Position numbers and translations under genes: made by a program. The notes under the pieces are model-generated. The model saw only the letters and a list, made by a program, of their open reading frames with translations. It had not been told where the DNA came from and made no database searches. From Diplonema papillatum (lineage: Eukaryota > Euglenozoa > Diplonemea > Diplonemida > Diplonemidae), in contig JAPJBO010000052.1 in assembly GCA_030068145.1 (NCBI GenBank), forward strand, positions 248,001-312,000: DNA of 64,000 nucleotides, written 5' to 3'. Of the stretch, positions 34,421 to 45,200 are shown piece by piece (position 1 is the stretch's first letter; each line of letters starts with the position of its first letter).

Positions 34421-34559
34421 ATGCCAACCGTGAAGTTAGTATATAAAAAAAAGGAGCTAACGAACGAGGTGTGGATCCCGTGGCGGAATAGTTGAGTCGC
34501 GGCACGTTGAACGATTAGAGAAAAGAGAAGAACTTCTTCACCCTTCTTCCCTCATCTAT

Positions 34560-35130
34560 GGAAGTCTGCCGGGTTCCGGTGCGGTTCCCTATTTTCCGCA
34601 GGCGTTTGCACGTGGTAGCTTGATATTGCTGGTAATGTCGCAATTCGCGAGCAGCACAACTCAAAGAGGTGCGCTAGCTGCATTCAACTATTCCCAGCGA
34701 TGCGCGCACACTCTCGCGGGAAGGAAGGCGACGCCCGCGCGCCTGTTCGTCTCGGCACTCGCAACAATTAAAAGGAAGAGCTTGTCCTACCGGACAGCTA
34801 CTCCCTCCGCGACACCTTAGCACGGTGTGGCCTTGTTGCGCTGTCCGACATACTCGCGGAACTGTGCCGGGTGGCTTTCATGCGGTGCGAGGTTCCCCAT
34901 TTTCCGCAGTGTGGTTCCAGGTGGTAGCTTGACTCCGCCCGCAATGCTGCAAATCGCAAGCCGCACAAAAGCAAAGAGGTCCGCTTTCCCCCGCAAGGCT
35001 TGCATATTTCGCAACAACAAAAAAGGGGGGCGACCGCAACGCGGCTCGCAACAACTGAAAAAAAGAGAGGGTCTGTCCTTGCAGACAGCCGTCTCCCTGC
35101 AGGTGGTGGCTTCCTTAAATTGTCAACAAA
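34560..35130 (+). repeat. Diverged tandem duplication of ~290 bp
   Basis: 34560-34815 and 34855-35130 share ordered blocks: GCCGGGT, ATTTTCCGCAG, GGTAGCTTGA, CGCAA, GCACAA, CAAAGAGGT and CGCAACAA. The copies are well diverged. Part of the unit (the CGCAAT...AGCAGCACAA...CAAAGAGG block) also resembles sequence near 14280 and 47375. Confidence 0.5.
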
Positions 35131-36598
35131 CACGTTGCTCCCGCGGCCCGGGACAAGTTTTCAGCTTGCCCAGCGCTGTGTCACATGACATCCCCTAGAT
35201 GGTTCCGACTCGAGTTGCTTGAAGGATTGCGACACGTGCAGATATGCAGATCGCCCATCAAGGCACGGGCGAACCAGCGAGCAGAACCCCCTGGGAACGT
35301 GGGACGTCGAGACTGCTTCTCAAACGAGGTGCAAGGTGCCTAGATCCGTGCGAATGCCCCCATGAACTCGAACTGTCGTACAGCGCAAGCTTTTCGCCGA
35401 TGGTCTTCTCGGTGAAAGCATCGACAGGTCAATGCTTACCTTTGCCAGGTTCCGTTCGTCCGGCTCATACGTGCCGGAACAACGAGGACGATGACAAAAG
35501 CCATGCGGGCGAGGACCACTTGCACCAATTGGTTAGAACGAAGGCAGAGGACCCGTAATACCCCTAAACGAGTGGTTTCCAAGTTCTTTCGTGAGCATCG
35601 GGTCCCTTCGTCTGCTTCTGGCACTCTGACTCGTGCGTTGCTGGCTATTGTCGGACTTCCCATGCTGCAACGGAATTTACGTTGGCAGACGGGATACCGG
35701 TTCGAGCAATGTGGGGGAATGCAAGAACGTGCCTGAAGTGGCTTGTGCGCAAAATCGGAGCGTGATTCGATCACTTAGACGGACCATCAACTGCCTGTCT
35801 GCATATAGGGCGGCGATGTGTGTCAGTCGCTGTTCGTAGCTCGTCACAACCAGGACCACCCATGCTATGAGAGCAGGAGAATCTGTGGGGAGAGGGCGCT
35901 TGGGATGCGGGGGGTGGGCAAATCTTAGTTTAATGTTTCGGCAATCATTGCCTGGGGGGATGAGGAGGGGACTCTTGTTTGCTTGCGGGGTTCCGTTCCG
36001 ATGTTCACTATTTCACCCGTTCTGTGTTCGCTTTTCCCCTCAGAACTTTTTGCTCGTTTTTTATGTGGCGGTCCTGCCAGCCAGGCGCCGTGTTTTGAAA
36101 ACGGATCGTCGTACAACGGGAGCCTGTCGAAAATCGGTCAACAGGCAACATTTCTGCGTGAAGCGAAGAGAGAGAGAGTGAGAGAGGGAGATAAAACAAG
36201 CTCGCCAAGAGCGCAACGGTCAACCGTAACATGCCAACACAAGATGGGGGTCTGAGCTAGCACGAGACCCCACCTCACAGGCCTGTGTTCAACGCGCAAG
36301 TGATCCCGTTTGTTTGGTACGGCAGGTCGGTTTTCTTTTTGTCGAAGCTTCCTCGAGCAGCCGGGTGCGCAGAACAACGCCCGATGAAAGGCTGATGGCA
36401 AGGGCAAGTTGAGAAACTAGAAGCACGAAGGAAGGGACAACGCGCAGGTGTGGTGCGGGATCGATTTCGTGTGCGCAGGGGCGAGATCACGGCCGGTACA
36501 GCATCGAGGCTATACACGCCGTTCGAATATGGCTTGCGGTAGCAACCAAGTCAGCGCTTCGGGACCAGAGTCATCGGCATTGATCCACGGCGCAAAGA
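35131..36598. other. Gene-free stretch
   Basis: No coding sequence, RNA or element is recognised. A GAGAGA tract lies at 36164-36190. Confidence 0.4.
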
Positions 36599-37258
36599 CC
36601 AGAATCACTCCGGTGCAGCGTATTCGCCGCCGAGTCGACGCACCGTCTGCACAGCGTGCAGGTCTATTCGTGGGTGTCCAATCAAGGCGTCTGGACGCTG
36701 ACAGCAGCTCAAGACTCACAGGATCGAACAGCCCATGCCGCCCTTCTTCTGCCAATGGAAGACTTGCTGGCAGCGGAGTTGACTTGCCGAACGTGTGGCT
36801 TGAAGCCGAGTTCACGGGCCGCAGGGCGTCGAATGCGGCCACGCAGCGTTCGAGGATCGCGACATTCGCGGCAGCGAAGTCGACGCTTCGGTACCCGGTG
36901 CCCGACTTGAACCACAGCGCGAAGCAGAATCATTCAGGGTGCAGCATATTCGCCGCCACGAGGCGACGCACCGTCTGCACAGCGCGCAGGCCTATTCGTG
37001 GGTGTCCAATCAAGGCGTCTGAACGCCGACAGCAGCTCAAGACTCACAGGATCGAACAGCCCATGCCGCCCTTCTTCTGCCAATGGAAGACTTGCTGGCC
37101 ATCTGGGAGCGGAGTTGACTTGCCGAATGTGTAGTTTGAAGCCGAGTTCACGGCCCGCAGGGCGTCGAACGCGGCCACGCAGCGTTCGAGGATCGCGACG
37201 TTCGCGGCAGCGAAGTCGACGCTTCGGTACCCGGTGCCCGACTTGAACCACAGCGTGA
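36599..37258 (-). repeat. ~327-bp tandem duplication of the end of the CaaX gene
   Basis: The two copies, 36599-36925 and 36926-37258, are more than 90 percent identical by eye. The second contains the real C-terminus and stop of the 37044-38048 gene. In the first, TGCTGGCCATCTGGGAGCGG is reduced to TGCTGGCAGCGG, an 8-bp loss that breaks the frame, so it is a decaying downstream copy of the last ~110 codons. Confidence 0.85.
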
Positions 37259-38048
37259 AGCAGAACGACTGCGGGTGCATCCCGAACTTGTTCGGCATGT
37301 CGACCCCCCGCACGAAGTTCCCCCGCCGGTGCTTCTCGAACCCGGGAGAGCCGGCGCCGGTCTGCACGCCCATTAAAGCCTGCAGCGGAAACTGCTCCTT
37401 CGGCCGCTGGCTCCTCGGCGAAGCATGCTTGGCGAGGCAGAGGTCGGTGACGTGCGGGTTGTACCCGTGGTACGGGTCTATGTACGTCGCGATCCTGTAG
37501 TACCTTTCGTCGACGCCTTGCTTCTCGAAGGACGTGAGGTACAGCCCGTGCAGCAGCGACGCGATAGCGTCGAGGGCCTCCGAGCGGAAGTAAGGCGCGG
37601 CCATCAGCGCCGAAGGGTCCTCCTTCGCCCGCGGGCCCAGGACGCCCAGCACCACCTTCGCGCCCGGGTGGTCCATCGTGGGAGCCGGCTGCCTTGACCC
37701 GCCCCTGGCGCCGTTTGAGCTTCCCATGCTGAGCTCCCGGTCCCCGCCGTAATACCCAGCCGCCTGCATCGTGCTCGCCTCGCTGTGCGCGTAGCTCACC
37801 GGGCACTGGTCAATCAGCGGCATGTACCCAGTCCCGTTCCCGATGGTCGCGCCGGACGGAAACGACCCCCGGCCTTGCCGGCTGTGGACCGACCCGCTCT
37901 CCCCCCGCGGTGATCCGAGCATCGGCGGCAGGCTCACTCTTTTGTAAGGCGCCGGCGACCCCCCATCCTCGAGTTCCCCGTTTCGGTACACCGGGTCGTG
38001 GTCGTAGACCGGGGCCGTCGCCGCATACATGGCCTGGCGGGTTGCCAT
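37044..38048 (-). CDS. Unknown protein with C-terminal CaaX box
   Basis: A single-exon frame of 334 aa starting at ATG 38048 (MATRQAMYAATAPVYDHDPV). The first ~130 residues are disordered (Ser, Gly, Pro). A compact region from about 135 to 325 (SEALDAIASLLHGLYLTSFE, RYYRIATYIDPYHGYNPHV, FCFTLWFKSGTGYRSVDFAA, ANVAILERCVAAFDALRAVN) looks folded but I recognise no family. The protein ends GGMGCSIL; CSIL fits a CaaX prenylation signal, and the final Leu favours geranylgeranylation, so membrane attachment is likely. A candidate promoter motif lies 80 bp upstream. A tandem, broken copy of the last part of the gene follows the stop codon. Confidence 0.75.
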   Translation of the reverse strand: MATRQAMYAATAPVYDHDPVYRNGELEDGGSPAPYKRVSLPPMLGSPRGESGSVHSRQGRGSFPSGATIGNGTGYMPLIDQCPVSYAHSEASTMQAAGYYGGDRELSMGSSNGARGGSRQPAPTMDHPGAKVVLGVLGPRAKEDPSALMAAPYFRSEALDAIASLLHGLYLTSFEKQGVDERYYRIATYIDPYHGYNPHVTDLCLAKHASPRSQRPKEQFPLQALMGVQTGAGSPGFEKHRRGNFVRGVDMPNKFGMHPQSFCFTLWFKSGTGYRSVDFAAANVAILERCVAAFDALRAVNSASNYTFGKSTPLPDGQQVFHWQKKGGMGCSIL

Positions 38049-38128
38049 GCTTTTATGAACAGTTAAAGTAAGTATTTATGCGTCGCCCTCTCCCTCTCCC
38101 TCTCTCTCCTCCGCGAGGCGGCTCCTCC

Positions 38129-38150
38129 TTTTTAGAGTTCAAGTTTTTCT
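38129..38150 (-). promoter_or_regulatory. Candidate upstream motif, copy 3
   Basis: TTTTTAGAGTTCAAGTTTTTCTC on the plus strand, 80 bp upstream of the CaaX gene start. It matches only the first half of the 54-bp motif seen at 32050 and 46242. Confidence 0.35.
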
Positions 38151-38995
38151 CCGTCTTCCTTCCGCCCGTTCCCCTTTACTCGTTCGCGTCCTCGTCCGCC
38201 TCCTTTTGTTCGCCCGCCCTTCGGAACCGTCCCCCCTCCCCCCACCCGCGGGGACGTCCCGTAGACTTCCTTGTCTTCCTGGCGGTGGGTCTTTCTTGCT
38301 TCAAGAGGGGGTGATTCAGAACCGTCGGGGTTTCTGAGAACTGGCCAAACCCCTGGGAGGGTAGCTGGCAAAACCTGGGTACAAAAGCCGTACTGCGACG
38401 CACGGTGTTGTTTGCTGCATTGCGGCATGTGCTTCATTGTGTGCGTTACTTGTCGCATATTGTACACATATGCTGAAAAATGTCACGTGTTGCAAGGCTC
38501 GTCATCGAATCCAGAGCCTAGGTTGCGAGTCCCGGTTGCTGGCTGTCCCGGGTACCAGCGTTCGGTTCTGTTGCGCATCACAGCAAAAATGGTGAAGAAG
38601 TAGGATTACCATCAGCGAACCACTTGCTGCGAACGGCGAAAAAATAAGAGGGAACGACGAAGATGAGCTTTCGAAGGCTCGTCCCTTGTTATTTCCTAGC
38701 TTTCTACAACACACCTCGCCTAACTAGGCCATCTTTTGAACCGTAGTCGGCAGATTGGGAAGTTGTCCCACAGTTGCCACAAACTCGGCGTTACGTTGCC
38801 TGTAGACGTAGGCGCAAACGCGAACCTGGTCTGAGGCAATGATTCTGGCTCTGATTCGTCCACGGACTCTTCTCCAGACGAGGAGCATGAGGAAGAGAAG
38901 GTAAAGTAAGTAGCTAATTTCTGGGCTGCCGTGCCGGTAAAGAGGCTGACGATAGCCTGCGACTCGCCAAGGCTTTTCAACCCAGTTCGTGTTGA

Positions 38996-39283
38996 TTCGC
39001 AATACGCAACGAAGCTATCTCCGAGACGGTGCACACAACGAAGGTTGACCGGGACTCGAGCACCCCCGCAATGGTGCAGAGGGAGACGAGTCATGATCTT
39101 CATCTTTGTGATAGCTTGCGACTGGCTCGCCACGAACTTTCAGACTTTCAGTCTTTGTTGGCTAGCAATACACAACGAAGCGAGTTGCATGCATCTCCGA
39201 GACGGCGCACACAACGTAGGGGCTAACCGGGACTCGACCACCTCAGCACTGATGCAGAGGGGGCACGAATCAGTCTTCGTGAT
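38996..39283 (+). repeat. Tandem repeat of ~165-bp period just after the uS8 gene
   Basis: Two copies, 38996-39103 and 39162-39283, share CAATACNCAACGAAGC, ATCTCCGAGACGG, GCACACAACG, ACCGGGACTCGA and TGCAGAGGG. The second copy abuts the stop codon of the uS8 gene, so it may lie in its 3' UTR. Confidence 0.65.
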
Positions 39284-42200
39284 CAGTCAACGAAGCACAC
39301 TGCTTCGCCTCCAATACGTCGCCGGAATGCTTCGGGGTGCGTGATGATCTCTCCGCTGTCAAGCCGGATAAAACAAATGCGCACGGCGTTGTAAACCTGT
39401 TGAGTTGTCCGTCTACTTTGAACATCCGCGGAGTGCGTGCCACACGGTAGAGCATGTAGAAGTCTGACATTCGGGATTCGGGTGCTTGCACTCGTCCTTG
39501 TTAGTTCCAGTGTGACAGAAAAAAACACATGTGGGTGTCACTCTGCGGCACCTCCGTTCGCTCCCGTTTTCAGATACCCCACCCGGCTGCCTTCCCTGAG
39601 GGTAGCAAGCGAGCTAGGTAAGTATACACTGCTCGCGAACTAGTGTTCCTTGACCCAGCGACTCGTATGAACTTAGGTGCTGAGGTGTGAGTGGGTCGCC
39701 GATTAGCTTCCGCACGTAGCTATTCCAGGTCCCAGCCGCAGTAGACGATTGGCATGTTTCCAGCTAACACACCCCACACACCGCGTTGGTAGCGGCCCGC
39801 CTGAGTGTGCATACCTTGTTGAAGTACATGACTTTGTTGATTTCTTCAGGCGACCAATACCAACGGACGTCACGCTGTTTAGTGTTTCAATTGTGGCTAT
39901 GAAAAGACTGTACATGAGTAGTATAGGAGTTGTCGAGTTGTCGTCTCATCCCCGCAGATCATCGCGAGAATGGAAAACAAGTTGTCTGTGGTGTAAAGAA
40001 TCCTCGAAGGACCGCCTGGTGCTTGTACCGACGGAGGAGGAAGAATTGTTTCCGGGATAGGGTGGCCAGCCACTGTGCACACAACGTTGTGGAGAAATTC
40101 TGACACAGAAACTTCTGGTTCGGCAAGCGCTCCCCAGCCGGACTGCCTGACCAGCACACTGGCAAATCCTCTCGGGCCCTCAGCTTGAGAAGTAGATTCG
40201 GGATTTGCAACAGCAGAATTTGCCCTGCTTCTTTTGTGAACAGGTAGTCTGGTCAAACCAAAAAGTACGCTGCGTCTGTTTAGCTTTCGCGATGCATTGT
40301 ACGGGCGAGGCAACCTGCCAGATCGTAAGCACTGAGAAAAAACATACCTCCGGTAAAGAGAGGCGAGCCATGTTGCAAACAGCTGGAAGGTTGTCCCACC
40401 ACTTCGTCTCTATCGAAAATTTCCAGTTGTTGTTGTAGTCGCGCATGCCGGCAATGAGACCGAGGTCGAGCAGGTGCCGTGCGATCTGCTTCGTGTCATC
40501 TCTGGCCAGCACGGTGACGAATCGCTCCCGTCGCTCCTGTCGGCATTTTCTTATGAATCGTAAAAACAAAAAATAGGTTTGTAATGGTCGGGCACAAGGA
40601 CTGCCTCCTAGGCTTGTGTCGTGCTGCTGCAACCGCGAAGCCATCTTCACAAGAAGGAAAGAGTTGGGAGTACAAACTTGGTGTGCGGGGGGCATGTGGT
40701 GGCGGTCGGTGGGGAACAGAACACAGGGGCGGCATGCACTGGTCCACCGCAGGCGGGGCCTCGCTGGCAATCGCCTTCGAAATGTTCGCCGGATTGGACC
40801 TACCAGGGGCGGACAGCATATGGTACGATGCCAAAAGGGGGGGGGGGGGGGTAGGGGGGGGTAAAGGCTGTCCATGGAGACCATTTTTTTAGACCCGCAA
40901 TTCCGAGTGATAACTGAAAAAATGCCAAAAATCGATACTTGAGGCGGTAGAAAACTGTTTCCGAGTCGGAGTTGGTGGTCAAACGGCCACGAATACCATC
41001 TTAGAAGGCAAACTCAAAAAGTCGTCCCAGGTGTGCCACGTTTGGTACCTGGTTGGCCCTTCTTCAGTTCAAGAACCAGTGCAATGTGCTAGCAGGAAGC
41101 TGCAGGTACCTATTTCTGAGCTGCTAATAGTTTAACGTTGTTCGAAATAGATGCCACAGAACCCTCTTTTTATGAGCAGACGCAGCGACACGCCTCGATG
41201 CACGCATCGGCAAGAACGATGCGTGCAGAAGTGCGAGGGGAACGAAACACAGTCGACCAGAACTGCTTTTATGCGAGATTCAAGGATCGTGTAGGAAGAC
41301 GATAATGGATGACAAAAAACGTACACGGCAAGAGTTCCTTATGTAATTAGAGTAGCAGAAAAAGAGAAAAAAAAAGGGGGGGATGGAGTTTATAGTTGAG
41401 TGCACTACCCTGATAGCAAATACTGGGCGTGGTTTCAGATGGTAATTGATCGTGATCAGCGGGTCCTCACACATCGCAAAAACAAGAAAGAAACGCACCT
41501 TTTGCATCGAGAGAGCGTCGCACATCTGAGAGAGCGGGTCACGGTTATAGAACTTCTGGTCGGTGCCCATCTCCAAGCTCGTCTCATGCACCTCTTGCGG
41601 GTTGTCAGGCAGCCCGGAGGTTTGCAATAACTCAGCGTTCTCGCTTTTTACTTGGAAGAAAAGCCGGTCGACGGGGTCTTGTGGCAGTTCAGAATGCCAG
41701 AGGACGCCTGTGGTGTTGAACTTGGGGTTGCTTGCGTGCTTGGAGACATGTCTACACTGCAAGCCTCATCAATCTGCGAGCACCGGTGGCTGGGCTGCTT
41801 ATGGGGAGATGCAAAGAACTGCGGCAATCAGAAGAATTGAGGATATTAAAACGTTTTGAACCGTTGAGGCCGTTGGGCAGGAGGTAGGCCCCGGCCGCGT
41901 TCGGTATCTCCTTTTCATTCGTCGCATGGTGTGGGCATGCATCACTTTTCTTCAATGGCACAATGAAGGCGAGGGACTTGTGTGTGCGCACGAAGCGGTT
42001 CTCACGCGCTTGCACGTAGTACGGTTCCCACCAACAAACCTTCGTACGAACAGCGCTTTTCGCTAGTTTTTTTGTTTGTGTGTCGGTGCAGGACTAGCCT
42101 GTTGGTGAGCGAACATGATCGTTAGGTTAATCTCCTCCCAAGCACGCGCCACCCTTTCGGGTTTGCAATTCATTGTTGATACGCTCGTCTTCTAATTAAA

Positions 42201-45200
42201 GACGCGCGTGAATGACCAATGAGACTCCTTCTGTCCCTACCTACTATCTGGCGAAACAGCAGTCAAGGGAACGGACTTGAAACTGTCAGCGGGGAAAGAA
42301 GACCCTGTTGAGTTTGACTCTAGTCTGACTTTGTGCAGTGACAAGAGAGGTGTAGAATACAGTGCAGGCGGTAATTATGTCGTTTTTAATTATGTCGGAT
42401 TTGGTCGGGCGAAAAAAATAAAAACGACATAATTAAAGTCGACAAAATTAACTCCGACAACACATGGTCATGTTTCCAGCTAAACACATCACCAACCTCC
42501 ACTCCAGGATAACCCTGAAATCGAGGCCAACACCGGCAAAAAAAGAAGAATGGATCGCTTCACCGAACCACCTGACATCAAAGCTGCAAAGACCCACGCC
42601 AACGAAGTGACGAAAGCAACAAAGACCCGTTCAACACTTGCCCCAGATGACATCAAAGCACTCACCGACATGGCACGACAAACATCGGCTGCTCAAGCAG
42701 CCCGGCGCTGGAACGGCCTCCATCCGGACAACAAGGTGGGTGAACGTGTTGTCCAGCGCTGGAAGAAGTTCTGGGAAGAGCACCGCCGCTACTTTCAACC
42801 AGAGACACGTGGGCCGAAACACATACTCCTAGCAGAAGAACAACGGATCCTGGGTCGGGTCTTCGACACCATTCGTCGGACAGGTGCTCCGATCTCAGCT
42901 TACATCTTTGCTTGTGTTGCCCGGGGTGTTGTTGGACGTAGTCGGCCAATGCTGGTTTCACAGGACCGAGTGCTGCTCTTCAGCGTGTCATGGGCCAAGG
43001 CGGAGATGGCACGAATGGGAATCCGCGTTCGCAAGGCCACAACGGACCGCACCGTCTCTGCAAAACAGATCAGGGATGATGGTGCACTGTTCTACAAAGA
43101 ACTGTCGCAAACTGACGTGGGCTGTAAAGCCCTCCTGTTCAACATGGACGAATTCTTCGTGCATTTGGACAACAGCAACCAGCAGTGGACGTGGGAACGC
43201 GTTAAAAGAGGTGAGAAGAAAAACATCGCGGTGGCGAGCAACAAGATGGGATTCACCTGCTCTGTCTTGAGCTCCGCCGACGGCCAGATTCACCTGATGC
43301 AGCTGATCTGGCAAGGAAAGACCACTGCTGTTCATGCCGTTCCAGAAGGCCAGCCTCACGCCAAAATCATGCAGCAACATTCCGAACGATCCCACTTCCA
43401 ATGCCAGGCAACGTTCGCGGAATGGTTGAGCGAGTTCAAAATCGTAGTGGCTCGCATCCGCGTCGAACACAGTTTACCAACAACACACAAGGCCGTCCTG
43501 ATCCTCGACGCTGCGACGCAGCATGTTACTGAAGAGGTGGGCTTGGCTTGTGAGAACATCTCAATTGTTCAGATCCCCAAGAAGCAGACTCACTGCTTTC
43601 AGCCGGCCGATATGTTCATCATATCATGCATCAAGCAGAAGGCCAAGAAGGCTTGGGGTGCACACATCGAAGAGCTATTCACCACCAGCGACGCAGGTGA
43701 TGCGACCAAGCAACTGCTCGACGGAAGGCTGAAGGTTCGTCGTGACCGTAAATACCGTTACCTTGCCGAAGCCATCGATACAACCTCGGCAGAGGTTGTC
43801 GTGAAGTCGTGGACAGCTGCGGGTATTCTGCGGGCTGTGTTCAACGAGCCGCCTCCGGAATCCACTACAATCCTCTACGACCAGTACTGCGAACTGGCGA
43901 ACCTCGAAGAAGATGCTGAAGTCCCTGTGGACGGTCAGAAAGCAACTGACGAACCACAACTCGTTGTGCCTTCCCAGCCCGAAGAGCATGCAGCAGAGAC
44001 CATTCCCACCCAACCTCAGAGTACGAGAAAACGTGCCAGACCATCTGGGGGCGACGAAGCAGGTCGTTTTGTACTGGTAAGATCTTTCGGTCGTCCCAAG
44101 CGAATTTGTCCGACACGAGATGAGATCGTTGCAGCGCACCGAGGGAGGCTAAGCTGCTCGAAGGTAAAGCCGCAAGGTCTCTTGGCCATGTGGACACATC
44201 CACGAAGGTCTCTTGCAAACATCGACTAGGTCCGGGTTTACCATGCAGGGTCAGAACCTTGGGTCTTTTTAAAACGCTCCCGCGGGGCCGATGACCCCCA
44301 AAAAAAAAATTTGGAAAAAAAAAAAATTGCTCAACTTCCTCGAAAATTTCTGCAGAGTTTGTTCCAAAATTTTAAAATTCAAAAACCCCATTTTTTTTTC
44401 CAGAATTTTTTTTTTGGCCATTTCCAAAAAGACACAAGGTTTTGACCCTGCATGTTACTTGTTGCCTTGCTTCCTTTTTCTTTCATCAATATCAGATTTA
44501 TTTCTTCGACGCGTTTTCCCTTGTTCGTGGTGCAACATCTGCCTTGGAGCGAGTCGGCAGGACGCGGAGTACTGTACCACACCGTCTGGAAGTAGCCTCG
44601 CTCAGGCCCACCCAGGAAAAATGTAATTAAGTCCAAAATGCAGGAAAAATGGGCCCGACAAAATTAAAAACGACATAATTAAAATGTACTCGAATTAAAG
44701 CCGCACTAATTACGAGCTAGACTGTAGGTCGCAACAATGAAATGCCACTACTCTTGTTGCCAAGGTCTTACTCGGGCGGTTCAGTCTTCTGCATACATTG
44801 CATGTGGCCAAAAACAATGGTGTGATCAGTTTCAAGTATTGCCGGGTTTGTGCTATGTTTTAACGACAGGACGCGGATCACACCACCAACATTCGATTGT
44901 GCGTGCGCGTGTAAACCCTGTTTTACGTGATTTAGCACAGCGCCTTTTCGACACTTTTTGGTAATATTATAGACAGGCAAGCTTGTTACCTTTTTTTTTT
45001 GTTTGTGAGCACTATACTCACCTGCTTTGGAAAGTTTCATGTAGTACGCTGCCAACTAAACCCCTCCCCCCCCCCCCCCCCCCGCATAATATTAAATAAC
45101 TTTTATTTAATAATACGAGTATATTTAATAATGCGAGCATATTTAATAATACGAGCGTGGTTGGTCTATATTTAATAATACGAGCTTATTTAATAATACG

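Larger units (their letters stand above)
32748..34432. mobile_element. Non-autonomous TIR element with TTATTAGA arrays, 1685 bp
   Basis: The ends are CACGGTTGGCA (32748-32758) and its exact complement TGCCAACCGTG (34422-34432). Adjacent 8-bp flanks are TTGTTAGT and AAGTTAGT, identical at 6 of 8 positions, consistent with an aged 8-bp target duplication. Just inside each end are ~190-bp arrays of TTATTAGA/ATATTATTACC units (32770-32945 and 34218-34420), both containing TACCAGGTAATAAT. The 1.2-kb centre has no transposase. It may be a hAT derivative by target length. Confidence 0.7.
42360..44724 (+). mobile_element. pogo/Tigger-type DNA transposon, 2365 bp
   Basis: The left end reads TA-CAGTGCAGGCGGTAATTATG. 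The right end, read inward, is TA-CAGTCTAGCTCGTAATTAG. Both have the TA target duplication and CAGT start typical of pogo/Tigger. Further TIR-like copies of TTAATTATGTCGTTTTTAAT lie at 42380-42435 and 44660-44690. It is inserted antisense in intron 1 of the uS8 gene and carries one full-length transposase gene and a later MITE insertion. Confidence 0.8.

Noticed and set aside
39959-40313. Exon of the uS8 gene between exons 3 and 4
   Set aside because: It is open in two frames with possible acceptors, but neither frame matches uS8, while direct joining of exon 3 to the 60-bp exon and then to the GGE-containing last exon gives the right spacing.
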